Shown one piece after another: positions 15,801-22,391 of a stretch of DNA of 25,866 nt; the stretch's first letter is position 1; each line of letters begins with the position of its first letter. A program made the position numbers and the translations under genes. Source of the stretch: a virus; IMG/VR virus record IMGVR_UViG_3300024518_000282, positions 1-25,866 of that record. One strand, given 5' to 3'. The notes under the pieces were generated by a model. It had not been told where the DNA came from. It saw nothing but the letters and a program-made list of their open reading frames with translations, and ran no database searches.

Positions 15801-15828
15801 GCCGCTCTGGGCGGCTCTTTAGTTTCCC
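15801..15828 (-). promoter_or_regulatory. Programmed -1 ribosomal frameshift signal
   Basis: On the minus strand the heptamer GGGAAAC (15822-15828) sits in the right phase (G GGA AAC) directly before the TAA stop of the upstream chaperone. Slippage by -1 continues as CTA AAG AGC into the downstream frame. Six bases on, GCCGC-CCAGA-GCGGC (15801-15815) forms a 5-bp GC stem. Lambda G/T uses the close relative GGGAAAG. The sequence and layout are observed; the frameshift itself is inferred. Confidence 0.88.
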
Positions 15829-16172
15829 GCTAGTTCTTCAACATCCTCACCACTAAGACCGTTCAGTTTTTGTGCAACACTAAATATTCTATCTAGTGCA
15901 GCAGCAGATTTTTTGCCTAATGCATCTACATCTTTGGCTTCAAATAAACGGGTTCCATCTTCTGTGCAAATTGTTAACACAGATAATCTGGCTCGAATGT
16001 TTTTGAGGTTCATGTCACGATTCTTGCCCTTGCCTTCCATCATGGATTGCTCAAACATGTCTCGTTCTTGCCCAGATAACGTCCTTACGAACACATCCCC
16101 GCCCCATTCAGGGACGGAGACGAGTTCTTTGGGGAGGTCATCACATTGTAAAATGGATTTTTTGTCTAACAT
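15819..16172 (-). CDS. Tail assembly chaperone, upstream (G-like) part
   Basis: The protein has 117 residues and occupies the position between tail tube and tape measure where lambda-like phages encode gpG. It is a soluble, mostly helical protein: VFVRTLSGQERDMFEQSMME, LSVLTICTEDGTRLF and a C-terminal AALDRIFSVAQKLNGLSG. The last codons contain the slippery heptamer described separately, so a fraction of ribosomes should extend the protein with the downstream T-like part. Four bases separate the start from the tail tube stop; the ribosome binding site is weak. Chaperones of this type coat the tape measure and are absent from the mature virion. Confidence 0.85.
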   Translation of the reverse strand: MLDKKSILQCDDLPKELVSVPEWGGDVFVRTLSGQERDMFEQSMMEGKGKNRDMNLKNIRARLSVLTICTEDGTRLFEAKDVDALGKKSAAALDRIFSVAQKLNGLSGEDVEELAGN

Positions 16173-16176
16173 ATTA

Positions 16177-16608
16177 TTATGCTACCACGAAAGTCACGCC
16201 ACCACTTACTTTGACTGTAAAACTTGCAGTGACTTTATCGTCAATTGCTGCTGTTGGGGAAAATGATGTAATGAATCCTTTTGCATGAATATAGTTGCCA
16301 TCTGACCATTCCACTTTCCAATATCCCTCAGTGCCAGCGAGCATATCTGTTGTCATAAAGTGATGCCCTGAATCTGGATCAGATGCGGTGTCTGGATCAT
16401 AAGCAACATCGAATGTAACCTCTCCACCATCATACATTCCTGCAATAAATGTCTTTGCAGTATCTGCCAGATCCGTTGTTTCTATTGTCGCAACAGAAAT
16501 GCTCGGCCCAGACAATGACATTATCTGCCCGATTTCTACATTTGCTGGTGATGTGCCACCAATATCATTCCAATAAAACTTTGCTCCATTACCTGTAATT
16601 GCTGCCAT
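16177..16608 (-). CDS. Major tail tube protein
   Basis: The protein has 143 residues, a common length for siphovirus tail tube proteins. It resembles lambda gpV-type/Phage_TTP families: TGNGAKFYWNDIG at the N-terminus, IMSLSGPSISVATIETTDL, then GGEVTFDVAYDPD and the C-terminal FTVKVSGGV. The order D-x-T-x-x-A-K-T-F followed by G-E-V-T-F is typical of the family. It should form stacked hexameric rings of the tail tube. AGGAG lies about 10 bases before the ATG. It follows the DUF3168 tail terminator and precedes the chaperone pair, the standard order. Confidence 0.9.
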   Translation of the reverse strand: MAAITGNGAKFYWNDIGGTSPANVEIGQIMSLSGPSISVATIETTDLADTAKTFIAGMYDGGEVTFDVAYDPDTASDPDSGHHFMTTDMLAGTEGYWKVEWSDGNYIHAKGFITSFSPTAAIDDKVTASFTVKVSGGVTFVVA

Positions 16609-16627
16609 ATCTGAATTCTCCTAAATC

Positions 16628-17035
16628 CTAACTTGTGTACCAAACCGTGTAGTTACTAATAATTCGGGAAACGCCCCGATCTTCCGCAACCTGTGAATCT
16701 TCTACTAAAGCGTTGTCACCTTCATGCTGACAACTACTTACTACCACCCCTTCGCTTGTCCCCGAATAGTCCATGAGTGCCTGACGCACTTTTTCCGCTA
16801 ATGTTTTTGCTGCGCCATAAGATGTCGCAATACAATCATACGACATAAACGCCCTTGTTAAACTTGTGTGTCCACCCGCACTGTTCTGGGGATCAGTATT
16901 AACAAGTTCGTATACAATTGCGGGAAAATCGTTGCCTTGTTGCCTGTGTTCAGGGTATATGCGGCTGCTAACCAAAGCAGTCACATCTGAATCCGCAATT
17001 AACACGCTTCTTAATGCTTTTTCAATAGCGGTCAC
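16628..17035 (-). CDS. DUF3168-family tail terminator/completion protein
   Basis: The protein has 135 residues and matches DUF3168: ALRSVLIADSDVTALVSSRIYP at the N-terminus, then FPAIVYELVNTDP and a central FMSYDCIATSYGAAKTLAEKVRQAL helix. Family members form the ring that ends tail tube growth and joins the tail to the head. It starts with GTG at 17035, overlapping the gp10-like stop by GTGA, with GAGGTG 6-7 bases upstream. Lambda gpU is the functional analogue. The position between head-closure/gp10 genes and the tail tube gene fits this role. Confidence 0.9.
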   Translation of the reverse strand: MTAIEKALRSVLIADSDVTALVSSRIYPEHRQQGNDFPAIVYELVNTDPQNSAGGHTSLTRAFMSYDCIATSYGAAKTLAEKVRQALMDYSGTSEGVVVSSCQHEGDNALVEDSQVAEDRGVSRIISNYTVWYTS

Positions 17036-17574
17036 TGGAACACCTCAAGCACTACCGATGATGCACCCCTAGCCTTAAATACTTCGAGTGTAATTTCTTT
17101 TTGAAGTTTCTTGACAGCCTTGCGCCAATTTTGGTCAAATGTTCTTGTCATAAACATTGTCCTTGGGAAACTTTTTAGATCTGTTGGGGCTACTTTATTT
17201 CTTTTGTCGGATCTAAGCCATCTAACATTTGCTGTACTCCAAATGTTAAAAATCTTATGTGTAGTGGAACGAGATTTAGTGCCATACTCAACAAAGTTTG
17301 CGTACCACGCATCGTTCTTTGCCCCAGGGCCAGCGTCCACACCTGTTACCCCCCTAACTATATCAAACTTGGTTGACACCTTGCTTTTAATAGACTTCTT
17401 TAGCCTACCAGTTCCCTTTGGCGCGTTTCTTTTGCCCTGCTCCCTAAATACTTTATTCGCTCTTCGCACACCCTTTCTTACAGCATTCTTTCTAATCTTC
17501 TTGTCGAGTTCGAGGAAAATTTTGTCCAACTTTTTATCGCCAGTAAGAGTAATGTTGATTACATCTTGTGCCAT
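17032..17574 (-). CDS. HK97 gp10-like tail-completion protein
   Basis: The protein has 180 residues. It matches the HK97 gp10 family: NAPKGTGRLKKSIKSK followed by WYANFVEYGTKSRSTTH and a late FPRTMFMTRTFD segment. These basic proteins sit near the head-tail joint. Start 17574 was chosen because it gives a TAATG overlap with the head-closure gene and has GGAGG about 9-10 bases upstream; an in-frame start 24 bases earlier would sit inside that gene. It is rich in lysine and arginine, consistent with contact with DNA or other connector proteins. Confidence 0.9.
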   Translation of the reverse strand: MAQDVINITLTGDKKLDKIFLELDKKIRKNAVRKGVRRANKVFREQGKRNAPKGTGRLKKSIKSKVSTKFDIVRGVTGVDAGPGAKNDAWYANFVEYGTKSRSTTHKIFNIWSTANVRWLRSDKRNKVAPTDLKSFPRTMFMTRTFDQNWRKAVKKLQKEITLEVFKARGASSVVLEVFQ

Positions 17575-17903
17575 TACTCTGTTACCTCCTCTACACAAAA
17601 GAGTGACATTCTTTCATCTCTTTCATCTACGTTAAGGACAGAATCTATATTCAATACTCTTGAGCCAAAAAGTAGCCGTTTCTTGGGAGACACACTGGAT
17701 AAATACCGCATCACAACCCTGTGAGATACCACGCCAGCCCTACCTTCGCCAATGTCTCGCTCTGAACCATTAACTGGTTCGATAGCAGCCCACACAGTGT
17801 TGTCAGTTGCCCAACTACCTGTTGCCTCGCCATATCCATCTAGCGTGGCACTTTGGCTTTGGATGGATACACGATGCCGTAATCTTCCTGCTCGTACACT
17901 CAT
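17574..17903 (-). CDS. Head-closure/head-tail joining protein (SPP1 gp16-like)
   Basis: The protein has 109 residues and matches the phage head-tail joining family (SPP1 gp16/HK97 gp7 type): RLRHRVSIQSQSATLDGYGE, WAAIEPVNGSERDIGEG and VVSHRVVMRYL, then a C-terminal beta stretch. These proteins close the portal channel after packaging and are the attachment point for the tail. It overlaps the connector gene (ATGA at 17900-17903) and the gp10-like gene (TAATG), so expression of the three is coupled. Confidence 0.92.
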   Translation of the reverse strand: MSVRAGRLRHRVSIQSQSATLDGYGEATGSWATDNTVWAAIEPVNGSERDIGEGRAGVVSHRVVMRYLSSVSPKKRLLFGSRVLNIDSVLNVDERDERMSLFCVEEVTE

Positions 17904-18475
17904 CCTAAATCTGGTATCCGATATTGTGTCAACAGTGCATCTATTGCAAGAGGTACTAGGTGTACCTTCATGTCAACGGTTGAGCCTTCCCTGTTTTCAT
18001 ACCAGTGTGCAACCAAGTGTTTGATCGCCAACTTAATGCCTTCGGGTACGTCACTCGCCGCGCCATAACCAGCAACAAAAGTTACAGTTACTGCATCCAT
18101 TTGACTGCGAACGCTTGGCCAATCTTCGTCTACGTCTGGTCGTACTCTCGCTGGCTTACTGTTTGCATCCACAACATACTCGCCTGATGACCATGTTTGC
18201 GTTGCGCCGTTCGTGTCAACATATTGAATGCTGGTAACACTCTGCGACGGCGATTTCGGAAGCCGTATCTCTGTTGTTGGAAACTCGTCAATCCGCAGCT
18301 CTAATGTTTGTGTGACAAATGCTCTGCCAGTGTATGTCTGTGCGTATAGAGTAGCACCAGTGATAAGACCACCAATTAAGGTGTCATCATCTGATGTGTC
18401 TACGCGCATGTGCGACTTTGCTTCCGTAACCGTCACGGGATTTGTTGCGGGATCGCTTGATACTACTACACTCAT
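17900..18475 (-). CDS. Head-tail connector (HK97 gp6/phiE125 gp8-like)
   Basis: The protein has 191 residues and matches phage gp6-like connectors: NPVTVTEAKSHMRVDTSDDD and LIGGLITGATLYAQTYTGRAFVTQTLE at the N-terminus, then a beta-rich middle (SVTSIQYVDTNGATQTW and VTVTFVAGYG) and the typical IKLAIKHLVAHWYENREGS near the C-terminus. This protein forms a ring under the portal. An ATGA overlap couples it to the preceding small gene. The order MCP, small protein, connector, closure, gp10, terminator is standard for HK97-like phages. Confidence 0.92.
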   Translation of the reverse strand: MSVVVSSDPATNPVTVTEAKSHMRVDTSDDDTLIGGLITGATLYAQTYTGRAFVTQTLELRIDEFPTTEIRLPKSPSQSVTSIQYVDTNGATQTWSSGEYVVDANSKPARVRPDVDEDWPSVRSQMDAVTVTFVAGYGAASDVPEGIKLAIKHLVAHWYENREGSTVDMKVHLVPLAIDALLTQYRIPDLG

Positions 18476-18693
18476 TCTTCTGGGGTTTCCATTGCGGGAG
18501 TTTTAGCGTTTGCGGTTTCTTTTTTGGATACTTTAGTTTTTCTAACAACCTTGCTTGCGCCAGATGATTTCTTTAAGATTCCACGACCAACCAAATGTTT
18601 CGCGTAACCTTCGTCTAGTTCTACAACTTTGCCAACAGGGTGAAACGATCTACCGTCTTTACCTTGTCCACATTTAATTACTTCATATTCCAT
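18472..18693 (-). CDS. Small protein of unknown function after the capsid gene
   Basis: The protein has 73 residues. The N-terminal half contains EVIKCGQGKDGRSFHPVGKVVEL and YAKHLVGRGILK, a short beta-helix arrangement often seen in small phage proteins encoded between the major capsid and connector genes. The C-terminal half is a low-complexity tail of K, A, T and P. GGAG lies 5 bases before the ATG, and the stop overlaps the connector start as ATGA. A head decoration or accessory role is possible from position; the sequence alone does not show it. Confidence 0.75.
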   Translation of the reverse strand: MEYEVIKCGQGKDGRSFHPVGKVVELDEGYAKHLVGRGILKKSSGASKVVRKTKVSKKETANAKTPAMETPEE

Positions 18694-18706
18694 ATTATCT
18701 CCAAAC

Positions 18707-18759
18707 TGGCTTGGGGGGTAGCCTAAAACTACTATGTCTCAGGCTACCCTAAATAGCCA
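18707..18759 (-). other. Stem-loop between capsid gene and next gene
   Basis: GGGTAGCCT and AGGCTACCC (18716-18724 and 18741-18749) form a 9-bp stem with a 16-base loop, with an outer TGGCT/AGCCA pair at 18707-18711 and 18755-18759. There is no uridine run, so it is more likely a partial terminator or an RNA-processing or stabilising structure that raises capsid message over downstream messages. Confidence 0.6.
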
Positions 18760-18780
18760 AGGTTTTATACCGTTAACAGT

Positions 18781-19974
18781 TTACGCCATTAACAAGTGAT
18801 GGACTGCGGCTGAAGCTGTCAAAACACCATCAGTACGGCGAGTAGCCTTAAAGCCTACTTGGTCGTTTTCTGAGTAGAGTTCATTCAAGCGTTGCAGAAC
18901 AACTGAACCACGATCAGCAATCCAGTAGTAACTCATATCACCAAAGAGGATTGGTTTAAGACCAGTTGTCATTGCTTCGCAATCTTCAGAAATCGCAACT
19001 GGGCGGCCAAGAAGTGTATCAGGCGAACCCAATGCAAGTGCTGGTTGCCAAATATAAGTGCCGTCACCGTCTTTAAGTTTACGGATTGCACCAGCGACTG
19101 TTGAGTTGAACATCCATGTTGCGTTTTTGCGATAACCTTGACCAAGACCGTAGAAGTGGTCAATAAGTTCATCAGCAGTTACAGCAGCAACCGCTGCGGC
19201 AGTTGTACCCACAGCAGATCCATCGGTAACGCCAGATGGTTGAGCCGAACCTGTACCATTAACAAACGCAGTTTCTTCAAGATTCGCAAGACCACGACCG
19301 ATGTTTCGTCCTAGGTAGGATGACATATCGAATACTGAGTCAAAAAGCAACTCGTTAGAGATCTTAACAATAACAGCAGCCTTATAAGCACCGAGTGATG
19401 CTTGAGCAAAAACTGGGTCTGTGCCGCCTATTGTCGCTTCTTCTGCTGCCCAAACAGCAACTGTTGCAGATGATTCAACTGGGATGTTGCGATCTGATTC
19501 GGTTGCAATCACAGTAGCAAGTTTACGCATTTGACTTTCATTGTCAAGCGTTTCGATAATCATACGTTGAACAGTTGTTTCAGTAGCATAGCCACCTTCA
19601 GAATCTGTTCCTTCTTGCAAAGCACGGACTTCGTTAGAAGTTAAACCGTTTTGACCACGGCGTAGATACGATGTAAATGCTTCACGATATTCTCGTGTTG
19701 CAAGTGGATTAGTTTCCCGATCCTCATCATCACCTTTGTCAATTGCCAATTCGGTTTTGCGATCTTCAACCTTTGCAAGTTTCTCGTTATGTGAGTCAAG
19801 GCGTTGACGTTGTTCAATGTCTGATTGCATAAGATCAGAGTCATTTAGCATTACATCAACTTTTTCACGTTGTTCAGAATTTAATTCACGACCTTCTGCG
19901 TCCGCAGCGTCAATGATGGAGCGCGCGTCTGCGATCAGAGCCGCTCTTTTTTCAACCATTTCTTGAGTTTTCAT
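18781..19974 (-). CDS. Major capsid protein (HK97 gp5-like)
   Basis: The protein has 397 residues from the start at 19974. AGGA lies 9 bases before that ATG; an ATG 9 bases earlier (19983) would touch the AGGA and is less likely. The N-terminal 100 or so residues are a charged, helical delta domain (MVEKRAALIADARSI and EQREKVDVMLNDSD), expected to act as scaffold and be removed by the prohead protease. The mature part begins near RALQEGTDSEGGYATETT, typical of the HK97 capsid family, and continues with IPVESSATVAVWAAEEATI, FDSVFDMSSYLGR and VNGTGSAQPSGV, ending in the KATRRTDGVL block. It forms the icosahedral shell. It stands behind a 190-base gap and has its own leader. Confidence 0.95.
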   Translation of the reverse strand: MKTQEMVEKRAALIADARSIIDAADAEGRELNSEQREKVDVMLNDSDLMQSDIEQRQRLDSHNEKLAKVEDRKTELAIDKGDDEDRETNPLATREYREAFTSYLRRGQNGLTSNEVRALQEGTDSEGGYATETTVQRMIIETLDNESQMRKLATVIATESDRNIPVESSATVAVWAAEEATIGGTDPVFAQASLGAYKAAVIVKISNELLFDSVFDMSSYLGRNIGRGLANLEETAFVNGTGSAQPSGVTDGSAVGTTAAAVAAVTADELIDHFYGLGQGYRKNATWMFNSTVAGAIRKLKDGDGTYIWQPALALGSPDTLLGRPVAISEDCEAMTTGLKPILFGDMSYYWIADRGSVVLQRLNELYSENDQVGFKATRRTDGVLTASAAVHHLLMA

Positions 19975-20163
19975 ATTACTCATTCCTAAAATACGCCGTA
20001 AGCATACACAATGCAGCCACGACTATGTTTTGTTTACAAAAAACCAGTAGATCGGACTGCATCGGCAGAAAGGAATCTAATATGTCAGAATACGCGATGG
20101 ACAGGCAACGGCCTCCGAGCCATAAGGCTCACATAATTCCTCACCTCTTTATACAGAGTGTGT
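19975..20163 (-). promoter_or_regulatory. Leader region upstream of the capsid gene
   Basis: About 190 non-coding bases separate the protease from the capsid gene, an unusual gap in this compact genome. A perfect GAGCC-TTAT-GGCTC hairpin lies at 20117-20130. A GTG at 20132 with GAGG 6 bases upstream opens a 15-codon mini-ORF ending at 20085 that could be a leader peptide. A weak promoter-like pair (TTGCCT, 18 bases, CATATT) lies between them and the capsid gene. None of these is firm. A separate promoter or stability element for the highly expressed capsid gene would explain the gap. Confidence 0.35.
20117..20130 (-). other. Short perfect hairpin in the capsid leader
   Basis: GAGCC and GGCTC pair perfectly around a 4-base loop. 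It overlaps the start of the possible mini-ORF at 20132. There is no T-run after it, so it is not a simple terminator. Confidence 0.5.
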
Positions 20164-20769
20164 CTAATATTTCAGCACATTTTTATCAAAAATTATCTCT
20201 GCTATTCGGAGGCGTAGTCTTATCTCTGCATCGTCATTCTTCTCTGGCTCAACGACAACTTCCTTTTTAGACAGTTCCATAGACCTAACAGCAACCTCTG
20301 TATCCTGATACGCTGGCCACGCAACTACTGAAACCTCAAGGAGTTCCACATCTTCTAATGTCCTGACCTCCTGACCATCCTCTGTGTTCCAAGAATCAGT
20401 CTCAACAATAAACCCAAAAGACATTGAGTCGATGTCACCTCGGCGTACAGATTCGACAATATCTCGTCCAACACTTGTATCGGGTGGATCTATCTCGACT
20501 CTCAATCCGTGTTCATCCTCAAATATATCTAGCGTTCCAGCCTTATTCCGCCCAATGACTTGATTTGAATCATGTCCAACTAAGGCACGAACATCGGCTC
20601 CATCGGTCAGTGTCCTTGTAAAAGCACCGGGCTTGATGACTTCGACAAAGCCGCCCAAGTCCTCGCTTCTTGAATTGAACACGGCTGCATATCCACTAAT
20701 CTTAGGCTTACCACTGGCAGCACCCTCAACACGAATCTCTTTTACTGTTCTAGTTTCTTTATTGTTCAT
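20164..20769 (-). CDS. Prohead protease (HK97 gp4-like, peptidase S78)
   Basis: The protein has 201 residues and cleaves the capsid delta domain during maturation. Family features: KISGYAAVFNSRSEDLGG, VIKPGAFTRTL, catalytic His at about 66 in LVGHD, catalytic Ser in IDSMSFGF at about 113-119, and the acidic VELLEVSVVAWPAY strand that carries the third residue. The N-terminal RTVKEIRVEG is typical. GGAG lies 6 bases before the ATG, and an ATGA overlap couples it to the portal gene. The C-terminal tail (VEPEKNDDAEIRLRLR) is charged and may be removed by self-cleavage. Confidence 0.93.
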   Translation of the reverse strand: MNNKETRTVKEIRVEGAASGKPKISGYAAVFNSRSEDLGGFVEVIKPGAFTRTLTDGADVRALVGHDSNQVIGRNKAGTLDIFEDEHGLRVEIDPPDTSVGRDIVESVRRGDIDSMSFGFIVETDSWNTEDGQEVRTLEDVELLEVSVVAWPAYQDTEVAVRSMELSKKEVVVEPEKNDDAEIRLRLRIAEIIFDKNVLKY

Positions 20770-22391
20770 TTTTTACTCCATGAGCCATAGATCGACTCGG
20801 CTAGTCCATTGGCAGCATCTGCCGTTGTTTCGTCATACCAATTCTTTAGTTCTGCTGATGCCACCAAAGCATCACTTTCATTATCCCGCAAAATCCTCGC
20901 AAGCCCCTTCAGAGACTCATCTGCGACTTCGGATGCTTCCACCCTTACCGCAGACCTGAGAAGATCGACATCAAATCCTACGGCTTCAATAATAGGCTCT
21001 GTTATCTCCACCAAACGATCTGGCAACCTTTTTGATGCGACAGTCATTTCATCAACGAGTTTTTGTGGATTAACTCGTTTCTCAAGATGTTTTGTTGCAA
21101 ACCTTCGACCAGCATTTGCTTCGATAGCCATAGCCCTATTACAAGCCTCCTTCAGCCAGCCCAAAATAGAGGGGTGAATACTTCGATCTTCATCACTCTC
21201 TTGCTCTGGTTCGTTGGGTTGTTCATTTGTTATATCTGTCATGTTTAATGGTTGTAGATATATATCGCCGCCCTCGACAGGATTTAGGTTCTCTTTGTGT
21301 CGGATCTCGTTAACACTCAAAATGCCGGAATCCCTAGCAATTTTATATGCGCTAAATCTAGCCTCAGTGTCACCTCGCAACAGCCCATCAACATTATGTT
21401 CAGCGAATACGGAATCAGCCATTACGAGCTTGCGCTTGATCTCTTGTTCCCAACGTGCTAACCAAGGCAATAAGGTATCACGATAGAAACTTAATTGCTG
21501 TGCCTCAATATTGCTGAATGTGGCATACTGAAGATCGCCAAGAGTATGGGGTGGCACTCTGTATAAACGAGCAATTTCAGCCACTTGGAACCGTCTAGTT
21601 TCAAGCCACTGTGCATCATCAGATGGTATAGAGATATTGTGGAATTTCATACCCTCTTCAAGAATGGCAACACGGCTAGAATTTCCAGCACCACGGTGTA
21701 GTTTCTCCCAACTTTCACGAAGGTTCTTCACGCCATCTTCAGACAGTTTGCCGGGATGTTCAAGAACGCCTCCGGGATGTGCAGCATTTGAAAATCTGTC
21801 TCCGCCCATCTTTTCTGCGGCAACAGTTAGTCCCAATGCTTCACGAGCTAGACGAATGGGTGACTTGCCAATTATGCCATCTGATGAGTAACTCTTAATA
21901 TGTAATATCTGAGAAGGTTTCAGCACCACCCTTTGGTCGTATACATAGAACAGTTCGCCGCCATCAACTTGTATATCCATGTTATCGGGCAACAGGGGCC
22001 ATAACTCTGCGGGTCTGCCAGCACCATCTCGGACGATTTCAGCATAACCGTTACCGTGCGTTAGTGCATTCCCGGTCATAACCTCCCTGAAGGTATACGA
22101 TGACATCTCCGAGTTTGGTTCGTCATGCAGCAACCGCCAAAGGGTGTTCTCTCTGAATTCCTGCCGCGACCCATCAGCATTATCTTTATATACCTTTAGT
22201 GGCAATGCAGCTAGTGTTTCTGCGATAACTCTTACAGCAGCATAAACTGCGGTTATAGATAGTGCAGAGTCTGGCGTAACAGTAACCCCTGACGATGTTG
22301 GCGCACCAATCAATGCTTCTTGTAGCCATTGGGGTGGGTTGCCTAATCCTGCTCTTTCTTCTACTTCGTTTGTTTTTTCTATTTCACTCAT
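20766..22391 (-). CDS. Portal protein (HK97-type)
   Basis: The protein has 541 residues and matches HK97-family portals: SALSITAVYAAVRVIAETLA and LPLKVYKDNADGS near the N-terminus, then EMSSYTFREVMTGNALTHGN, ILHIKSYSSDGIIG and the RVPPHTLGDLQYATFSNIEA/LSFYRDTLLPWLARWEQE signature. It forms the dodecameric ring through which DNA enters and leaves. After about residue 390 there is a C-terminal extension of some 150 helical residues (ATKHLEKRVNPQKLVDEM and onwards) longer than in HK97 itself, probably a crown or barrel domain. ATGA overlaps link it to both terminase and protease genes. Confidence 0.95.
   Translation of the reverse strand: MSEIEKTNEVEERAGLGNPPQWLQEALIGAPTSSGVTVTPDSALSITAVYAAVRVIAETLAALPLKVYKDNADGSRQEFRENTLWRLLHDEPNSEMSSYTFREVMTGNALTHGNGYAEIVRDGAGRPAELWPLLPDNMDIQVDGGELFYVYDQRVVLKPSQILHIKSYSSDGIIGKSPIRLAREALGLTVAAEKMGGDRFSNAAHPGGVLEHPGKLSEDGVKNLRESWEKLHRGAGNSSRVAILEEGMKFHNISIPSDDAQWLETRRFQVAEIARLYRVPPHTLGDLQYATFSNIEAQQLSFYRDTLLPWLARWEQEIKRKLVMADSVFAEHNVDGLLRGDTEARFSAYKIARDSGILSVNEIRHKENLNPVEGGDIYLQPLNMTDITNEQPNEPEQESDEDRSIHPSILGWLKEACNRAMAIEANAGRRFATKHLEKRVNPQKLVDEMTVASKRLPDRLVEITEPIIEAVGFDVDLLRSAVRVEASEVADESLKGLARILRDNESDALVASAELKNWYDETTADAANGLAESIYGSWSKK

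Noticed and set aside
15791-15815. Hairpin followed by TTTTATTTT, resembling a rho-independent terminator
   Set aside because: It lies inside the tail chaperone frameshift region and ahead of the tape measure; its position 6 bases after GGGAAAC fits a frameshift stimulator better, although some attenuation cannot be ruled out.
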